From: Neoasaia chiangmaiensis
GTDB lineage: Bacteria; Pseudomonadota; Alphaproteobacteria; Acetobacterales; Acetobacteraceae
NCBI RefSeq assembly: GCF_002005465.1
Contig: NZ_CP014691.1
Location: 1,922,001-1,986,000 of the forward strand
DNA: 64,000 nucleotides
Direction: 5' to 3'
Within the stretch, counting starts at the first letter, position 1; every line of letters begins with the position of its first letter. Of this stretch, positions 1-8,020 are shown piece after piece. A program made the translations under genes and the position numbers. The notes beneath the pieces were generated by a model. The model did no database searches, was not told where the DNA came from, and was given only the letters and a program-made list of their open reading frames with translations.

Positions 1-626
1 GGCATCAGGAAGCGGCCGGGTTGCAGGAAGGACAAGCCGTCCTGTTCCCGGAGAGACCCCAGAAGTGTCCGGTAGAGGCGATGCCCCGTTTCGGCCAGTG
101 CATCGGATGCCTCCGCACCCTTGGGTAGCGCGCGGACGAAGGACAGGAATGCCCGCGCCGATTCATGCGATGGCGTGCGTTCCAGTCGGGCCAGCGTGTC
201 GCGCGACCAGTCGGCGAAGCTCTGGCGGGCCATCGGCAGGTCCAGCAGCCATTCGCCGGGATAATCCAGGAATTCGATCCGGACCGGCCGCCGACCGCCG
301 GTGCGCTCGATCTCCAGCGCCAGTCGCGCGACGCTGTCCGTCCGGGCGGGCCAGTGCGGTGGATCGCCGGCCAGCGCGGCGCGCATGCGGGCATAGGGGA
401 ACTGCGGGATCGGATCGGCGCCGGATTCGGCGATCGTTGCGCGGCGGACCCGGCCGTTCAGGGCGCCGGGCGCCAGAAGGACGCTGGCCAACGCCGTCAG
501 CAGCACCGTCTTGCCGGCTCGCGCCAGGCCTGTCACGCCGACGCGCACGACCGGCATGCGCCAGTAGTCGCGCGGGTCCTGCCGCAGCCATTGCGTCATC
601 GTCGGCGCCAGCGCGTTCCAGGCCAC
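1..626 (-). CDS. YcjX/DUF463-type P-loop NTPase, partial (C-terminus beyond window)
   Basis: The reading frame is open to the left edge, so the C-terminal half is missing. It starts at GTG 626 behind GGGAG. About 30 residues in there is a Walker A-like stretch (VTGLARAGKTVLL). It is followed by FPYARMR, a WPART segment and the strongly conserved DYPGEWLLDLP block; these are the hallmarks of the YcjX/DUF463 family. Members are predicted nucleotide-binding proteins, often stress-induced, with no firmly established reaction. The neighbour on the right is divergent, and the roughly 150-bp gap between them can hold both promoters. Family assignment is strong; biological role unknown. Confidence 0.85.
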   Translation of the reverse strand, partial: MAWNALAPTMTQWLRQDPRDYWRMPVVRVGVTGLARAGKTVLLTALASVLLAPGALNGRVRRATIAESGADPIPQFPYARMRAALAGDPPHWPARTDSVARLALEIERTGGRRPVRIEFLDYPGEWLLDLPMARQSFADWSRDTLARLERTPSHESARAFLSFVRALPKGAEASDALAETGHRLYRTLLGSLREQDGLSFLQPGRFLM

Positions 627-773
627 CTGATTGCTCCCGTTGTTTTCCTCGCATCGTTACAGCGCGCCGCGATGCGATAAGATGCACGGCGCGGCGTCGT
701 GGCTTGATCCCGCATGACGCGCGCGACTATGGAAAAGCATTGTTCGTGCGTTGGGAAGGGACACAAGGAATAC

Positions 774-2255
774 ATGCGTATTGCCACCTGGATGGAACGC
801 TCCGGCGTCGCCTTCGGCACGAGCGGGGCCCGGGGCCTCGTCACCGCGATGACGGACGCTGTCTGCTTCGCCTACACGGTCGGATATCTCCGGCATCTGG
901 AAACGCTTGGCGAGTTCGCGTCCGGACGACCCGTCGCGGTGGCTGGCGATCTGCGCCCGAGCACGCCGCGTATCCTGACGGCGTGCGTCGCCGCCATCCG
1001 GTATCTCGGTGGCGAGCCGGTGTTCTGCGGTTACGTGCCGACGCCGGCGCTCTGCACTTATGCGTTCGCACGGAGCATGCCGTCGCTGATGGTGACTGGC
1101 AGTCATATCCCGGCCGATCGCAACGGCATCAAGTTCAATCGCGCGCATGGCGAGTTCCTGAAGCAGGATGAACTGGCCATGCGCGAACAGGATGTCGACC
1201 TGCCGGCAGGCTGGTTCGATGATGCCGGTGCGCTGGTCCATCCGGTCGAATTGCCGTCGGTGACCGAGGTCGAGGATGCCTTCATCGCGCGTTATCGCGA
1301 TTTCTTCGGTGATGATGCGCTGTCCGGCCTGCGGTTGGGCGTCTATCAGCACTCCGCTGTCGGGCGCGATGTGCTGGTGCGGCTGGTCGAGGCTCTGGGC
1401 GGCGAAGCCGTCCCGCTGGGGCGGGCGGAGAGTTTCATTCCCGTGGACACCGAAGCCGTCCGGCCCGAAGATGCGGCACTGGCGCGTCAATGGGCCGCCG
1501 ATGGCCGCTTTCATGCGATCCTGACGACGGATGGTGACTCCGATCGTCCGTTGCTGGCGGATCGTGATGGCAACTGGCTGCGTGGCGACGTGCTCGGCAT
1601 TCTGGTTGCGCGTTATCTGGAAGCGGGCAGCGTGACGACGCCGGTCAGCAGCAATACCGCGCTGGAGAAGGCCGGATTTGCGCAGGACGTGCGCCGCACG
1701 CGTATCGGCTCGCCATTCGTCGTGGCGGCGATGACGGATGCGGCGGCGGCCGGGCTGCTCCCGTCCATGGGCTATGAGGCCAATGGCGGCTTCCTGCTGG
1801 CGAGCGATATCGTGCGCGACGGTCGCACGTTGTCGTCCCTGCCGACACGCGATTCCGTCCTGCCGATGCTTTGCGCGCTGCTGGCGGCGCGGGCGCATGG
1901 CGACGATCTGACGGCGCTGGTGGCGTCCCTCCCGCCGCGTTACACGCTGAGCGACCGTCTGGTGGAGATGCCGACGGCACGGAGCCAGGCGCATCTCGCC
2001 GTCCTGCGCCGGGACCCGGCGGCGGGTGCGGCGAGGCTCGGCTTCGTCAATGCCTGCGGTCCGCTGACGCATGTCGACGAGACGGATGGGCTGCGGATGA
2101 CCTTCGCCGGTGGGGACATCATCCACCTGCGGCCCTCCGGCAATGCGCCGGAGCTGCGGGTCTATGTGGAAGCCGACAGCGTGGCGCGGGCCGCCGATCT
2201 CCTGAAGACCGGCATTGACGCCGTGGGGACGTGGCGGAACGACGCGCCCGTTTAA
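774..2255 (+). CDS. Phosphomannomutase/phosphoglucomutase family protein
   Basis: This 493-residue alpha-D-phosphohexomutase interconverts hexose 1- and 6-phosphates for nucleotide-sugar and envelope polysaccharide synthesis in the cytoplasm. The four family signatures are present in order: the phosphoserine loop TGSHIP (Ser about 110, a variant of TASHNP), the metal loop DGDSDRP (about 253-259), the sugar-binding loop GYEANGGF, and the phosphate-binding RPSGNAPELRVYVEA near the C-terminus. ATG 774 is preferred because AAGGA lies just upstream and the domain starts immediately; an upstream in-frame ATG at 714 would add 20 unrelated residues. Whether mannose or glucose phosphate is the main substrate cannot be told from sequence. 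A GNAT gene follows after 3 bp, suggesting co-transcription. Confidence 0.92.
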   Translation: MRIATWMERSGVAFGTSGARGLVTAMTDAVCFAYTVGYLRHLETLGEFASGRPVAVAGDLRPSTPRILTACVAAIRYLGGEPVFCGYVPTPALCTYAFARSMPSLMVTGSHIPADRNGIKFNRAHGEFLKQDELAMREQDVDLPAGWFDDAGALVHPVELPSVTEVEDAFIARYRDFFGDDALSGLRLGVYQHSAVGRDVLVRLVEALGGEAVPLGRAESFIPVDTEAVRPEDAALARQWAADGRFHAILTTDGDSDRPLLADRDGNWLRGDVLGILVARYLEAGSVTTPVSSNTALEKAGFAQDVRRTRIGSPFVVAAMTDAAAAGLLPSMGYEANGGFLLASDIVRDGRTLSSLPTRDSVLPMLCALLAARAHGDDLTALVASLPPRYTLSDRLVEMPTARSQAHLAVLRRDPAAGAARLGFVNACGPLTHVDETDGLRMTFAGGDIIHLRPSGNAPELRVYVEADSVARAADLLKTGIDAVGTWRNDAPV

Positions 2256-2258
2256 GGC

Positions 2259-2816
2259 ATGTCGTCCATGGCCTTGCCGCCGAAAGGGGTCGTCATCCGT
2301 CTGGCGACCCGTGACGAGGCGATACTTCTGCCGACGGTCGAGAAATCGGCGGCGCAGGCTTTCCGCCGATATCCACGGCTCGCGTTTGTCGCCGAGGGCG
2401 CGGTCCTGCCGGTTGCGTCGCACCATCGCTGCGTCGAGGCCATGACATGCTGGGTCGCGGTGGCCGAGACCGGCGGCCCACCGGTTGGTTTTCTGAGCGC
2501 CACGGTGCTTGATGCCGACATGCATGTTCTCGAAATGTCGGTTGCCGCCGAATGGCAGGGGCGGGGCATTGGCCGCGCGCTGCTTGCCGCGTGTCGGGAC
2601 GACGCCACGGCACGTCGCCTGCGGGCCGTTACGCTGACGACGTTTCGGGATGTCCCCTGGAACGCGCCGTTCTATCGCAGGCAGGGATTCAGGTTTTTAT
2701 CCGAGGGCGAGGAACACGCCCGGCTGAGGGCCGATCTGGCGGCGGAAGCGGCAGACGGCCTCGCTGTCGAAAGCCGCTGCGCCATGGTGCTTCCCTTGCG
2801 GAAGATGGCCTATTAG
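2259..2816 (+). CDS. GNAT family N-acetyltransferase
   Basis: This 185-residue protein has the GNAT fold signature: the acetyl-CoA pyrophosphate loop EWQGRGIGRALL around residues 97-108, followed by the late WNAPFYRRQGFRFL block typical of motif B. It should transfer an acetyl group from acetyl-CoA to an amine on an unidentified small molecule or protein. It begins 3 bp after the phosphohexomutase stop and probably shares its transcript. Its stop codon overlaps the stop of the convergent DUF885 gene, leaving no room for a separate terminator. Substrate unknown. Confidence 0.85.
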   Translation: MSSMALPPKGVVIRLATRDEAILLPTVEKSAAQAFRRYPRLAFVAEGAVLPVASHHRCVEAMTCWVAVAETGGPPVGFLSATVLDADMHVLEMSVAAEWQGRGIGRALLAACRDDATARRLRAVTLTTFRDVPWNAPFYRRQGFRFLSEGEEHARLRADLAAEAADGLAVESRCAMVLPLRKMAY

Positions 2817-4525
2817 AGCAGCGGCGCGTCTTCCCCGGTCATTTCACGCCGGATGATCTTCATCGGCACCAGCCCGGCGCCGAGCAGTCCATCGTGGAAC
2901 GCCGCCAGCGAGAAGGTGCTGCCCTGATGGGCGCGCATGTCGTCTCGCAGATGCAGGATCATCAGCTTGCCGAGCGTATAGGCGTAGTATTGCGGGTCGG
3001 CGGTGCCGCGACGGGCTTCCTTGTAGGCGGCGACCGAGGACTGATGGCATTCGTGCTGCATCATGGTCGTGGCATCCGCCAGGCTCATGCCCTGCGCGTG
3101 CATGCCGAAGGCCGCCAGGAAGCGGCAATCGCGTAGCAGTGCGTCCTGAAGCTGCATGAGGTGCAGTTTCGGGTTTGCCTGATCGAAGCCCTGCTCGATC
3201 ATCATCTGTTCGGTATAATGCGCCCAGCCTTCCGTCGTGGCGTAGGAGGCGCTGGCGCGGCGCACGAGTGACCATTGCGGGTTGGCCCGCAGATAGAGGC
3301 CCTGCACGAAGTGACCCGGCATGGCTTCGTGGACCGTGATGTTCAGCAGGGCGGGGCGATTGAAGTCCTCAAGCGCTTCCTGCGCCTGTCTGGCGCCGAG
3401 ATGCGGATCGATCGGCGTGACGTAGTAGAAGGACGTCGTGGCGTGGGTCTCGAACGGGCCGGGCCATTCCGTCGCCGCCGTGATGAGGGAGCGCTCGAAA
3501 CCCGGCGTGTCCAGAACCTCCGGCAGGGACATTGAGGGCAGATGCAGCAGATTGCGCGAGACGACGAAATCCTGCGCCTGTTTCAACTGGTCCAGAACGG
3601 TCCTGTTCAGGTTTTCCGCTGTCGGGTGATCCTCCCGCACGGTCGCCAGGGCCTGATCGGGATGGGCGGGATCGACCATGCGTTCCGCCGCGATGAAGTC
3701 CGCCTGATCCTTCCGCAGTTGCGCCTTGCCGGCATCGACGATCCTGTCGAGCGGCAGGTCCACGAGATCGGTCGCCAGCATGGCGCGCATCGTATCGGCG
3801 CCCAGAGCGAATTGCCCGGTGGCTTTCAGCCCGTTCAGGAAATCACGGTAGCGGGCCAAGGCGGCGAGCGTGGTCTGCGTCGTCGCCTTGAGTTGTGTCT
3901 GGAGTGTCGTGTCCGAGACGCTGGCGAAGGCTGCCGGCACGTTCTTGCCGACGAAATCGAAAGAACCGGCCAGGTCCTCCCGGGCGATTTCCAGAAAGAC
4001 CGGTGGCACGTCGGCCAGTTGCTTCTCGGCCAGCGCCAGCAGGGCGGGAATCTGGCGTTCGCGGGCGATGACGGCGCGCATCCGCACCGGCAGGGGCGCG
4101 AAATCCCGGTCGATCAGGCCGTAGAGCGATTCCGTCGCCAGCGAGACATAGCTGTCCGGCATGCGGCGGAAGGGCTGGATGCGCTCGGCGTCGATCAGTT
4201 CACGGTCGATCACCGCCACGAGGATATCGCGGTCGTCCTGTTCGCGCTGCGGCAGGGTCGAGACATCCAGCGCGGTCAGGGCCGCGCGCTCACGATGCAG
4301 ACGTGCCGCCTGGCGGGCGATGAAGGGCAGGGAGACGTCGTCCAGCCGCGTATCGTATCGATGGATGCCCGCCGATGTGGCGTCCGATGGCTTGGCCGAC
4401 CATTCGGCCTCGTAATGCGCCTTTTCGATGGCTCGGAGCGACGGGGCCGCTTGCGCGGCGGTGGCGATCAGGGCGGGGAGCGGCAAGGTCGCGCACAGGA
4501 GACGGCGCAGGCGATTTCTTATCAT
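2813..4525 (-). CDS. DUF885 family exported protein, metallopeptidase-like
   Basis: From ATG 4525 the product is about 570 residues and begins with an arginine-rich n-region, a hydrophobic stretch and an AQA cleavage site, so it is exported. Upstream in-frame starts would put extra residues before the signal peptide. The central HEAMPGHFVQ motif (about residue 390) is the zinc-binding HExxxGH-like element of DUF885 proteins, which are related to gluzincin metallopeptidases. A second conserved region (EGWAHYTEQM) follows. Substrate unknown; a periplasmic peptidase role is inferred. It lies downstream of copB on the same strand, separated by 50 bp, and could be a distal operon member without being copper-related. 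Confidence 0.85.
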   Translation of the reverse strand: MIRNRLRRLLCATLPLPALIATAAQAAPSLRAIEKAHYEAEWSAKPSDATSAGIHRYDTRLDDVSLPFIARQAARLHRERAALTALDVSTLPQREQDDRDILVAVIDRELIDAERIQPFRRMPDSYVSLATESLYGLIDRDFAPLPVRMRAVIARERQIPALLALAEKQLADVPPVFLEIAREDLAGSFDFVGKNVPAAFASVSDTTLQTQLKATTQTTLAALARYRDFLNGLKATGQFALGADTMRAMLATDLVDLPLDRIVDAGKAQLRKDQADFIAAERMVDPAHPDQALATVREDHPTAENLNRTVLDQLKQAQDFVVSRNLLHLPSMSLPEVLDTPGFERSLITAATEWPGPFETHATTSFYYVTPIDPHLGARQAQEALEDFNRPALLNITVHEAMPGHFVQGLYLRANPQWSLVRRASASYATTEGWAHYTEQMMIEQGFDQANPKLHLMQLQDALLRDCRFLAAFGMHAQGMSLADATTMMQHECHQSSVAAYKEARRGTADPQYYAYTLGKLMILHLRDDMRAHQGSTFSLAAFHDGLLGAGLVPMKIIRREMTGEDAPLL

Positions 4526-4575
4526 GATCGCAACGATAGGCGGCTGTTCGGCTGCTGGCAATCGGTGCGTCATGG

Positions 4576-5346
4576 TCAGAACCACGTCCGGATGCCGAAA
4601 GTGAAGCGGGTTGTGCCGGTGGCCTGCCCTTGCGCGCGGACGATATGCCGGGCCTGCGCCAGCGACCCGGCATAGGTGACGGCGACATAGGGCGCGAACT
4701 TGCGGGAGAATTCGTAACGCAGGCGCAGGCCCGTATCGATGTCCGAAATGCCCGCGCCGACCTGACGCGATGGATCGGCCCTGGTGTAGAAATTGATTTC
4801 CGCCTGTGGCTGAAGGATGAGGCGGTTGGTGATGAGGATGTCGTAGGAGCCCTCCAGACGGGTGGCGAAGCGTCCCCGGTCGCTGACATAGCCTGTGGCC
4901 TGCACCTCGAAATTATAGAGCGAGAGGCCCTGGATGCCGAAAGCGCCCCATGTGCGCGTGGGGCCGTCGTCCAGATCGGCGCGGACGCCCCCTTGCAGGT
5001 TGAAATAGGTGGAGATGGCACGGCTGTAGAGCAGTTCCTGATCGCCGTCGCTCAGGCGTCCATGGTTCAGGGTGCCTTCGCTTTTCAGCCAGAGGCGGTT
5101 GTAATCGCCGCCGTACCAGGCTTCGCCATCCCAGCGGAAGTCCGCGCCGCCGGGGGCGTATCGTCCTTCGAACTCGTCCAGAAGGCCATGGAAATAGGTG
5201 CGCTGGTCCATGACCGGCATGATGCCGTCGATATAGGCGGGCGGCGTCGTGCCGTTGTTGCCGGATGACATGGTCATGCCGGACTGCGCATGGGCGGCGA
5301 GCGGCAGGAGGGCGATCCCGATGAGGGCGATAGGGCGGGTCTTCAT
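4576..5346 (-). CDS. copB: Copper resistance protein B, outer-membrane
   Basis: This 256-residue protein has a Sec signal peptide ending AAHAQ. It then shows the CopB/PcoB pattern: a YFHGLLDEFEGRY start, a WDGEAWYGGDYNRLWLKSEG block, alternating beta-strand segments and a terminal phenylalanine (RTWF), typical of outer-membrane beta-barrels. CopB partners the periplasmic oxidase CopA in binding or exporting excess copper. ATG 5346 overlaps the copA stop in an ATGA, so the two are translationally coupled. The usual Met/His-rich N-terminal extension is short here (MTMSSG). Confidence 0.93.
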   Translation of the reverse strand: MKTRPIALIGIALLPLAAHAQSGMTMSSGNNGTTPPAYIDGIMPVMDQRTYFHGLLDEFEGRYAPGGADFRWDGEAWYGGDYNRLWLKSEGTLNHGRLSDGDQELLYSRAISTYFNLQGGVRADLDDGPTRTWGAFGIQGLSLYNFEVQATGYVSDRGRFATRLEGSYDILITNRLILQPQAEINFYTRADPSRQVGAGISDIDTGLRLRYEFSRKFAPYVAVTYAGSLAQARHIVRAQGQATGTTRFTFGIRTWF

Positions 5347-7148
5347 GCCACGATCACCGTACGGAACATGCCCAGATCCATGTGATACATCAGGTGGCAG
5401 TGAAACGCCCATCGACCGGGCGCGTCGGCGGTGACGAGATAGCTCAGCTTCGAGCCGGGCTGGGAGATGACGGTGTGCTTGTAGGGGCGGAAATCGCCCT
5501 GGCCGTTTTCCAGTTCGCTCCATAAGCCGTGCAGATGGATCGGGTGTTCCATCATCGTATCGTTGATGAGGGTGAAGCGCACGCGCTCGCCCAGACGCAG
5601 CATGACGGGGGCGGCCTCGGAAAATTTCCGGCCGTCGAAACCCCAGATGTAGCGCGTCATGTTGCCGGTGAGGTGTATGACGATCTCGCGCGTGGGCGGA
5701 CGCAGGTCGGTGCCGCGACGCAGGGCGCGCAATTGCCGGTAGTTCAGGACGCGCCGGCCGTTGTTCTCCAGCCCGTCGCCGGGACTGCCGAGGCGGTCGA
5801 TCGGCATCGCGGCCACGTTCTGGTTCTCGACGTTGAGCGGCGGTGGTCCGGGGTCTTCGATCACCGGTTTTGCGGCGGTGGCCGGTTTGTCATGCGGCGG
5901 CATGTCCATGTCGGGCATGTCCATGTCCGGCATATCGTCTTTCGGGGGCTGGGACATCGGTGCCTGGGAGGCCGGTGCTGGCGGCATGGGCATGGCATGA
6001 TCGTGCATCGGCATGTTGCCCATCCCCATGTCCACCATGGTGCGAACGGGCCGGGGGTCCATCGGCGGCACGGGGGCGCTCATGCCGTATCGCGGGGCGA
6101 GCGTGCCACGGGCGTGGCCGGTGCGGTCCTCGCTCTGGACGAAGATCGTATAGGCGCGTTCGTCGCGCGGCTGGACGATCACGTCATAGGTTTCGGCCAC
6201 GCCGATCCGGAATTCGTCCACCGGCACGGGGACGATGTCGTTGCCGTCCGCCTGCACGACCGACATCTCCAGACCCGGAATGCGCACGTCGTAGAACGAC
6301 ATAGCTGAGGCGTTGACGAAGCGCAGGCGGACCCGCTCACCGGGTTTGAACAGGCCGGTCCAGTTGGCGTCCGGCGGCAGGCCGTTCATCAGATGGGAAT
6401 AGATGACGCCGCTGACATCGGAGATATCCGTCGCGGCCATGCGCATCCGCGCCCATTGCAGGCGGTTGCCGATGGCGCCCATCAGGCCCTGTTGCCGGGC
6501 CTGCCCGAACAGCGATGCCACCGTGCGTTGGCGAAACGAATAGTAGTCGCTGTTCATCTTAAGATTATCGACGATGTCGGCAGGAGGCACATCGCTCCAG
6601 TCCGACAGGACGATGGAATAATCGCGGTCATGGGCAATCGTATCGCCGCCTTCGGGATCGATGACGATCGCGCCGTAAAGCCCCTGCGCTTCCTGTCCGC
6701 CGGAATGGCTGTGATACCAGTAGCTGCCGCTTTGCCGGACGGGAAAGCGGTAGGTGAAGGTCTCGCCCGGCGGGATGCCGCGAAAGCTCAGGCCGGGTAC
6801 GCCGTCCATGTCGGCGGGCAGGCGGATGCCGTGCCAGTGGATCGAGGTCGGCTCATCCAGGGTGTTCCGGATGTTGAGCGTTACCGTGTCGCCCTCGCGC
6901 CAGCGCAGGACGGGGCCGGGCACGCCGCCATCCACGCTGGGGGCGTTCAGGAACTTGCCGTCGATATGCAGCGGCGTGCGGCCGATCGTCAGGTCGTAGC
7001 GGTCGCGCGCGATCGGGGGCACGACGCCCGGGTAGGGGCGTGGCGTCCGGGCGAAGGCGTGTGGGCGTGCGGCGAGGGTGGACGCGCCGGCGGCCATGAA
7101 GGTGCGGCGCGCCAGCGCGGGACCGCGTGGGGGCGAAGGGACAGGCAT
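5343..7148 (-). CDS. copA: Copper resistance multicopper oxidase CopA (Tat-exported)
   Basis: This 601-residue periplasmic multicopper oxidase oxidises Cu(I) and sequesters copper. The N-terminus carries a Tat-like signal (ALARRTFMAAG). Copper ligands appear in order: IHWHG and YWYHSHS in the first cupredoxin domain, then HPIHLHG and the final type-1 site HCHLMYHMDLGMF. Between domains lies a methionine/histidine-rich insert (about residues 365-425, with repeated MPDMDMPD units) typical of PcoA/CopA copper-binding segments. It is first in a copA-copB pair, with a small His/Cys-rich gene just upstream on the same strand. Confidence 0.95.
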   Translation of the reverse strand: MPVPSPPRGPALARRTFMAAGASTLAARPHAFARTPRPYPGVVPPIARDRYDLTIGRTPLHIDGKFLNAPSVDGGVPGPVLRWREGDTVTLNIRNTLDEPTSIHWHGIRLPADMDGVPGLSFRGIPPGETFTYRFPVRQSGSYWYHSHSGGQEAQGLYGAIVIDPEGGDTIAHDRDYSIVLSDWSDVPPADIVDNLKMNSDYYSFRQRTVASLFGQARQQGLMGAIGNRLQWARMRMAATDISDVSGVIYSHLMNGLPPDANWTGLFKPGERVRLRFVNASAMSFYDVRIPGLEMSVVQADGNDIVPVPVDEFRIGVAETYDVIVQPRDERAYTIFVQSEDRTGHARGTLAPRYGMSAPVPPMDPRPVRTMVDMGMGNMPMHDHAMPMPPAPASQAPMSQPPKDDMPDMDMPDMDMPPHDKPATAAKPVIEDPGPPPLNVENQNVAAMPIDRLGSPGDGLENNGRRVLNYRQLRALRRGTDLRPPTREIVIHLTGNMTRYIWGFDGRKFSEAAPVMLRLGERVRFTLINDTMMEHPIHLHGLWSELENGQGDFRPYKHTVISQPGSKLSYLVTADAPGRWAFHCHLMYHMDLGMFRTVIVA

Positions 7149-7212
7149 GATATCATTCCGTCATCGGAGCGACGCGGCACGTCAGGTGCGCGTCATGCGG
7201 GAATTGCGACGA

Positions 7213-7578
7213 TCAGATGATATGAATGCGTGGTGGACGCAGGGGTGAGGTGGGGCCGGTGCCGAAAGGGGGCTTTTCCTGACGGATGGCATTGTGGATG
7301 CGTCGCTGCGGACGCCATGGCGCTGTGACGCGCTGTTCGACGGCCAATGCGACGTTGACCGGCGCGCTGGTGTTGCAGTGCATGCAGTCATGATGCGCGG
7401 GCGATGGCTGGTGATCGCCGCAGCAGGGCGCGTGGGCCTGATGAGCGACCGCGGCAGGCGGTGGCATGGTTCGTGCGAAAGCGGTTCCTGCGGTCAGGCA
7501 GAGTAGCAGGCAAAGTCCCAGACGCCACATGGCGGGGCGACGAAGCCACGGAACGATCTTTCGCGCAATGCGGAACAC
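7213..7578 (-). CDS. Small exported His/Cys-rich protein at copper locus (DUF2946-like?)
   Basis: From GTG 7578 this is 121 residues; an internal ATG at 7530 is an alternative start that still keeps the signal peptide. A hydrophobic stretch ending TAFA predicts export. The mature part opens with a metal-ligand cluster: two histidines, a CC pair, several more histidines and a CMHC. This would suit Cu(I) binding in the periplasm. The layout resembles small DUF2946-type proteins found beside copper genes, but I cannot confirm that family. It lies 64 bp upstream of the CopA oxidase on the same strand and is probably the first gene of that operon. Confidence 0.65.
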   Translation of the reverse strand: MFRIARKIVPWLRRPAMWRLGLCLLLCLTAGTAFARTMPPPAAVAHQAHAPCCGDHQPSPAHHDCMHCNTSAPVNVALAVEQRVTAPWRPQRRIHNAIRQEKPPFGTGPTSPLRPPRIHII

Positions 7579-7708
7579 GGGAGAGCGTTATCCTTCCTGG
7601 GGCGAGCAGCACACCTGTTGGCGGGAATATAACCCGACAGGATATTGAAAATTGAAGTGTATTCGGGACGAGGCACAAGGAAAGCGTTTTTCAGCCGATT
7701 TTTCAAGA

Positions 7709-7721
7709 ACCCCCTGGGGGT
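7709..7721. promoter_or_regulatory. C5-T-G5 palindrome, candidate CsoR-family operator
   Basis: A perfect 13-bp inverted repeat (ACCCCCTGGGGGT) lies in the 202-bp gap between the divergent copper operons, 60 bp before copZ. CsoR/RcnR-family copper sensors use G-tract operators of this kind. No regulator gene is in the window, so this is a proposal only. Confidence 0.45.
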
Positions 7722-7780
7722 ATCTTGCATGCGCTTTCCGAACGGCCCATGTTTTCTTGGGAGAAATGAGGAAAACCGTC

Positions 7781-7993
7781 ATGAGTGAAACCGTCACCAT
7801 CAAGGTCGAAGGCATGTCCTGCGGGGGGTGCTCCAGTCGTCTGGCCAAGACGTTGAGCGCGATCGATGGCGTCGCGTCGGCCGACGTCAGCCATGAAGCC
7901 GGGACGGCTGTCGTGGCCTACGACCCGGCGCGCACGCGGCCGCAGGCGCTGCATGATGCCATCGAGGATGCCGGGTTCGACGTGGCGGTCTGA
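7781..7993 (+). CDS. copZ: Copper chaperone CopZ (HMA domain)
   Basis: This is a 70-residue single heavy-metal-associated domain with the Cu(I) motif GMSCGGCSSR near residue 11 and the usual beta-alpha-beta-beta-alpha-beta spacing, ending in EDAGFDVAV. It shuttles Cu(I) in the cytoplasm to the P1B-ATPase encoded 27 bp downstream. ATG 7781 is chosen because the HMA domain starts at once; an in-frame ATG at 7766, nearer a GGGAG, would add five residues and is also possible. Confidence 0.93.
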   Translation: MSETVTIKVEGMSCGGCSSRLAKTLSAIDGVASADVSHEAGTAVVAYDPARTRPQALHDAIEDAGFDVAV

Positions 7994-8020
7994 TCGCGCC
8001 GACGGCAGGGAGGGCGTGTC

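Noticed and set aside
657-2525. 622-residue open frame on the minus strand opposite the phosphohexomutase
   Set aside because: Product is Arg/His/Gln-rich with no motifs; the plus-strand enzyme and GNAT gene explain the region. This is the usual GC-rich antisense open frame.
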